The notes under the pieces: generated by a model
Databases searched by the model: none
The model's input: the letters and a program-made list of their open reading frames with translations, nothing else
Told to the model about the DNA's origin: nothing
Program-made: the position numbers and the translations under genes
Shown: positions 14,696 through 15,853 of the stretch, in pieces
Position numbering within the stretch: position 1 is the stretch's first letter
Layout of the letters: each line of letters starts with the position of its first letter
Source: Verrucomicrobiota bacterium
Lineage (GTDB): Bacteria > Verrucomicrobiota > Verrucomicrobiia > Opitutales > Opitutaceae
Assembly: GCA_023446865.1 (NCBI GenBank)
Contig: JAEXPL010000258.1
Span: 1-15,853, forward strand
Direction: 5' to 3'
Length of the DNA stretch: 15,853 bases

Positions 14696-14731
14696 AACAA
14701 AAGGCCACCGGCCGCGAACGACCGGTGGCCT
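14694..14731 (-). terminator. Intrinsic terminator of the MFS transporter gene
   Basis: Perfect 10-bp stem AGGCCACCGG (14702-14711) / CCGGTGGCCT (14722-14731) with a 10-base loop. On the minus strand it is followed by TTTGTTT (complement of 14695-14701). It lies 20 bases past the MFS stop and immediately abuts the sirtuin stop. On the plus strand there is no T-tract, so efficient termination of the sirtuin transcript is doubtful. Confidence 0.8.
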
Positions 14732-14750
14732 CGAAGTCGCGCGGCGGCGT

Positions 14751-15853
14751 TCAGGCCGTCTTCTGCTCCGTGGCCTTCGGTGCGCGGGTGAAGAACGCGA
14801 GCACGGCGGCGACCAGCAGCATCACCGCGCAGATCTTGTAGGCCATGGCGTAGGAGCCGAAGAAGTCGCGGATCATGCCGCCGTAGCGCGAGCCGAGCAC
14901 GCCGGCCACGCCGAAGCCGGTGAAGACGAAGCCGTAGTTCACGCCGAGGTTGCGCACGCCGTAGTAGTCGGCCGTGGCCGCCGGCATGAGGGTGAAGATC
15001 GTGCCGTAGCACAGGCCGGTGAAGGCCGCGCCGAAGACGATCAGCGCCGGCGTGTTGTAGCTCGCGAAGAGCGCCATGTTGACCGCCTGCAGAAGGAACG
15101 CGAGGAGCATGGTCTGCGTGCGGCCCAGCCGGTCGGATACATAGCCGGCGAGGATGCGCCCGAGGGTGTTGAACGCCGCCAGCACCATCGCGCCGACCGA
15201 GGCGACATCCCACGCCGCCTGCTCCTTGGCGATGATCGCGACGTTGGAGATGAGCATCAGGCCCGCGGCGGCCGCGAGCACGTAGATCAGCCAGAGCAGG
15301 TAGAACTGCGGGGTGCGCAGCATCTCCGGCCAGTCGCGGTCGCGTCCCGCCACCGCGGCCGGGCGGGGCGTACCGGCGGCGGGGGCCGCGGCGGCCGGGC
15401 GGAAGTCGGCCGGGGGATTGGCGAGGATGAGCGAGAAGAGCTGGATCAGCACGAAGGCGCCGACGCCGAGACAGAGGAACGTGTTTTCGATGCTCGTGCG
15501 CGCGAGCAGCCACTGGGTGAGCGGCGAGACGTAGATCGCGGCCGTGCCGACCCCGGCGACGACGAGGCCGGTGATCAGGCCCTTGCGCGCGGGCGGGAAC
15601 CACTTGATCGCCGCGGGCGTCGTCGCCGAATACCCGAGACCGATGCCGATGCCGCCGAGCACGCCGAAGGTGAGCGCCATCGTGAGCGGGGTGTGGGCGA
15701 AGGCCGAGGCGGCCAGGCCGGCGCCCCAGAGCAGGCCGCCGAGCTGCGCGACGCGGCGCGGCCCCATCTTGTCCTGCGCGCGTCCGGCGAAGATCATCAT
15801 CACCGCGAACGCGGCGGTGCAGACCGCGAAGGGCAGGCCGGCGTCGGCCTTCG
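14751..15853 (-). CDS. MFS transporter, oxalate/formate antiporter (OFA)-like (5' partial)
   Basis: The reading frame stays open to the right edge, so the true start lies beyond 15853; the readable part (367 codons including the stop) lacks about one membrane segment and the N-terminus. Seen: the MFS loop motif in the N-half (FAGRAQDKMGPR) and again in the C-half (GRILAGYVSDRLGR), with about eleven hydrophobic segments. The N-half has the Gly-rich LGGIGIGLGYSATTPAA region and the KWFPPARKG stretch typical of the OFA group. A Pro/Ala-rich central cytoplasmic loop separates the halves. Known: OFA members exchange or take up small carboxylates such as oxalate, formate or pyruvate. The substrate here cannot be told. 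It is convergent to the sirtuin gene and ends at its own terminator. Confidence 0.9.
   Translation of the reverse strand, partial: KADAGLPFAVCTAAFAVMMIFAGRAQDKMGPRRVAQLGGLLWGAGLAASAFAHTPLTMALTFGVLGGIGIGLGYSATTPAAIKWFPPARKGLITGLVVAGVGTAAIYVSPLTQWLLARTSIENTFLCLGVGAFVLIQLFSLILANPPADFRPAAAAPAAGTPRPAAVAGRDRDWPEMLRTPQFYLLWLIYVLAAAAGLMLISNVAIIAKEQAAWDVASVGAMVLAAFNTLGRILAGYVSDRLGRTQTMLLAFLLQAVNMALFASYNTPALIVFGAAFTGLCYGTIFTLMPAATADYYGVRNLGVNYGFVFTGFGVAGVLGSRYGGMIRDFFGSYAMAYKICAVMLLVAAVLAFFTRAPKATEQKTA

Noticed and set aside
14566..15603. Minus-strand open frame (345 aa) overlapping the sirtuin end and the MFS gene
   Set aside because: A different frame from the MFS protein, Arg/Pro/His-rich with no membrane segments, and it reads through the MFS terminator.

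Overview
The window looks like chromosomal DNA of a high-GC Verrucomicrobium, most likely of the Opitutaceae type. This is inferred from three things: GC-rich codon use throughout, near-absence of Shine-Dalgarno sequences before clear start codons, and the family mix (a TonB/ExbB/ExbD operon with TPR and coiled-coil partners, and a zinc-less sirtuin). No rRNA or other marker gene is present to confirm it, and no phage, insertion sequence, CRISPR array or integrase is visible.

Left part (1-6582): signalling. A very large hybrid histidine kinase, cut by the left edge, carries about nine tandem PAS domains, an HDFNN-type kinase core and a C-terminal receiver. It is translationally coupled (ATGA) to a free-standing receiver. 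A second free-standing receiver lies convergently on the other strand with its own terminator. None of the three receivers here has a DNA-binding output domain. A small unrecognised gene (123 aa) follows.

Middle (6756-11645, minus strand): a compact seven-gene operon in the order exbB - exbD - exbD - tonB - TPR protein - coiled coil A - coiled coil B, closed by a strong intrinsic terminator. ExbB and the two ExbD proteins should form a proton-driven inner-membrane motor. TonB should carry the energy to the outer membrane. The exported TPR protein and two short membrane-anchored coiled-coil proteins are the unusual additions. This operon is the best candidate in the window for a poorly described system.

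Right part (11646-15853): a 482-base purine-rich divergent region with two G-quadruplex-compatible motifs on the plus strand separates the Exb operon from psd (phosphatidylserine decarboxylase). Then come a tRNA-Leu(UAG), a glyoxalase I-like VOC enzyme, and a sirtuin lacking the zinc ribbon but keeping the Tyr/Arg pair of deacylases. Convergent to the sirtuin is an oxalate/formate-antiporter-type MFS transporter, cut by the right edge. These genes appear to be separate housekeeping or metabolic units rather than one pathway.
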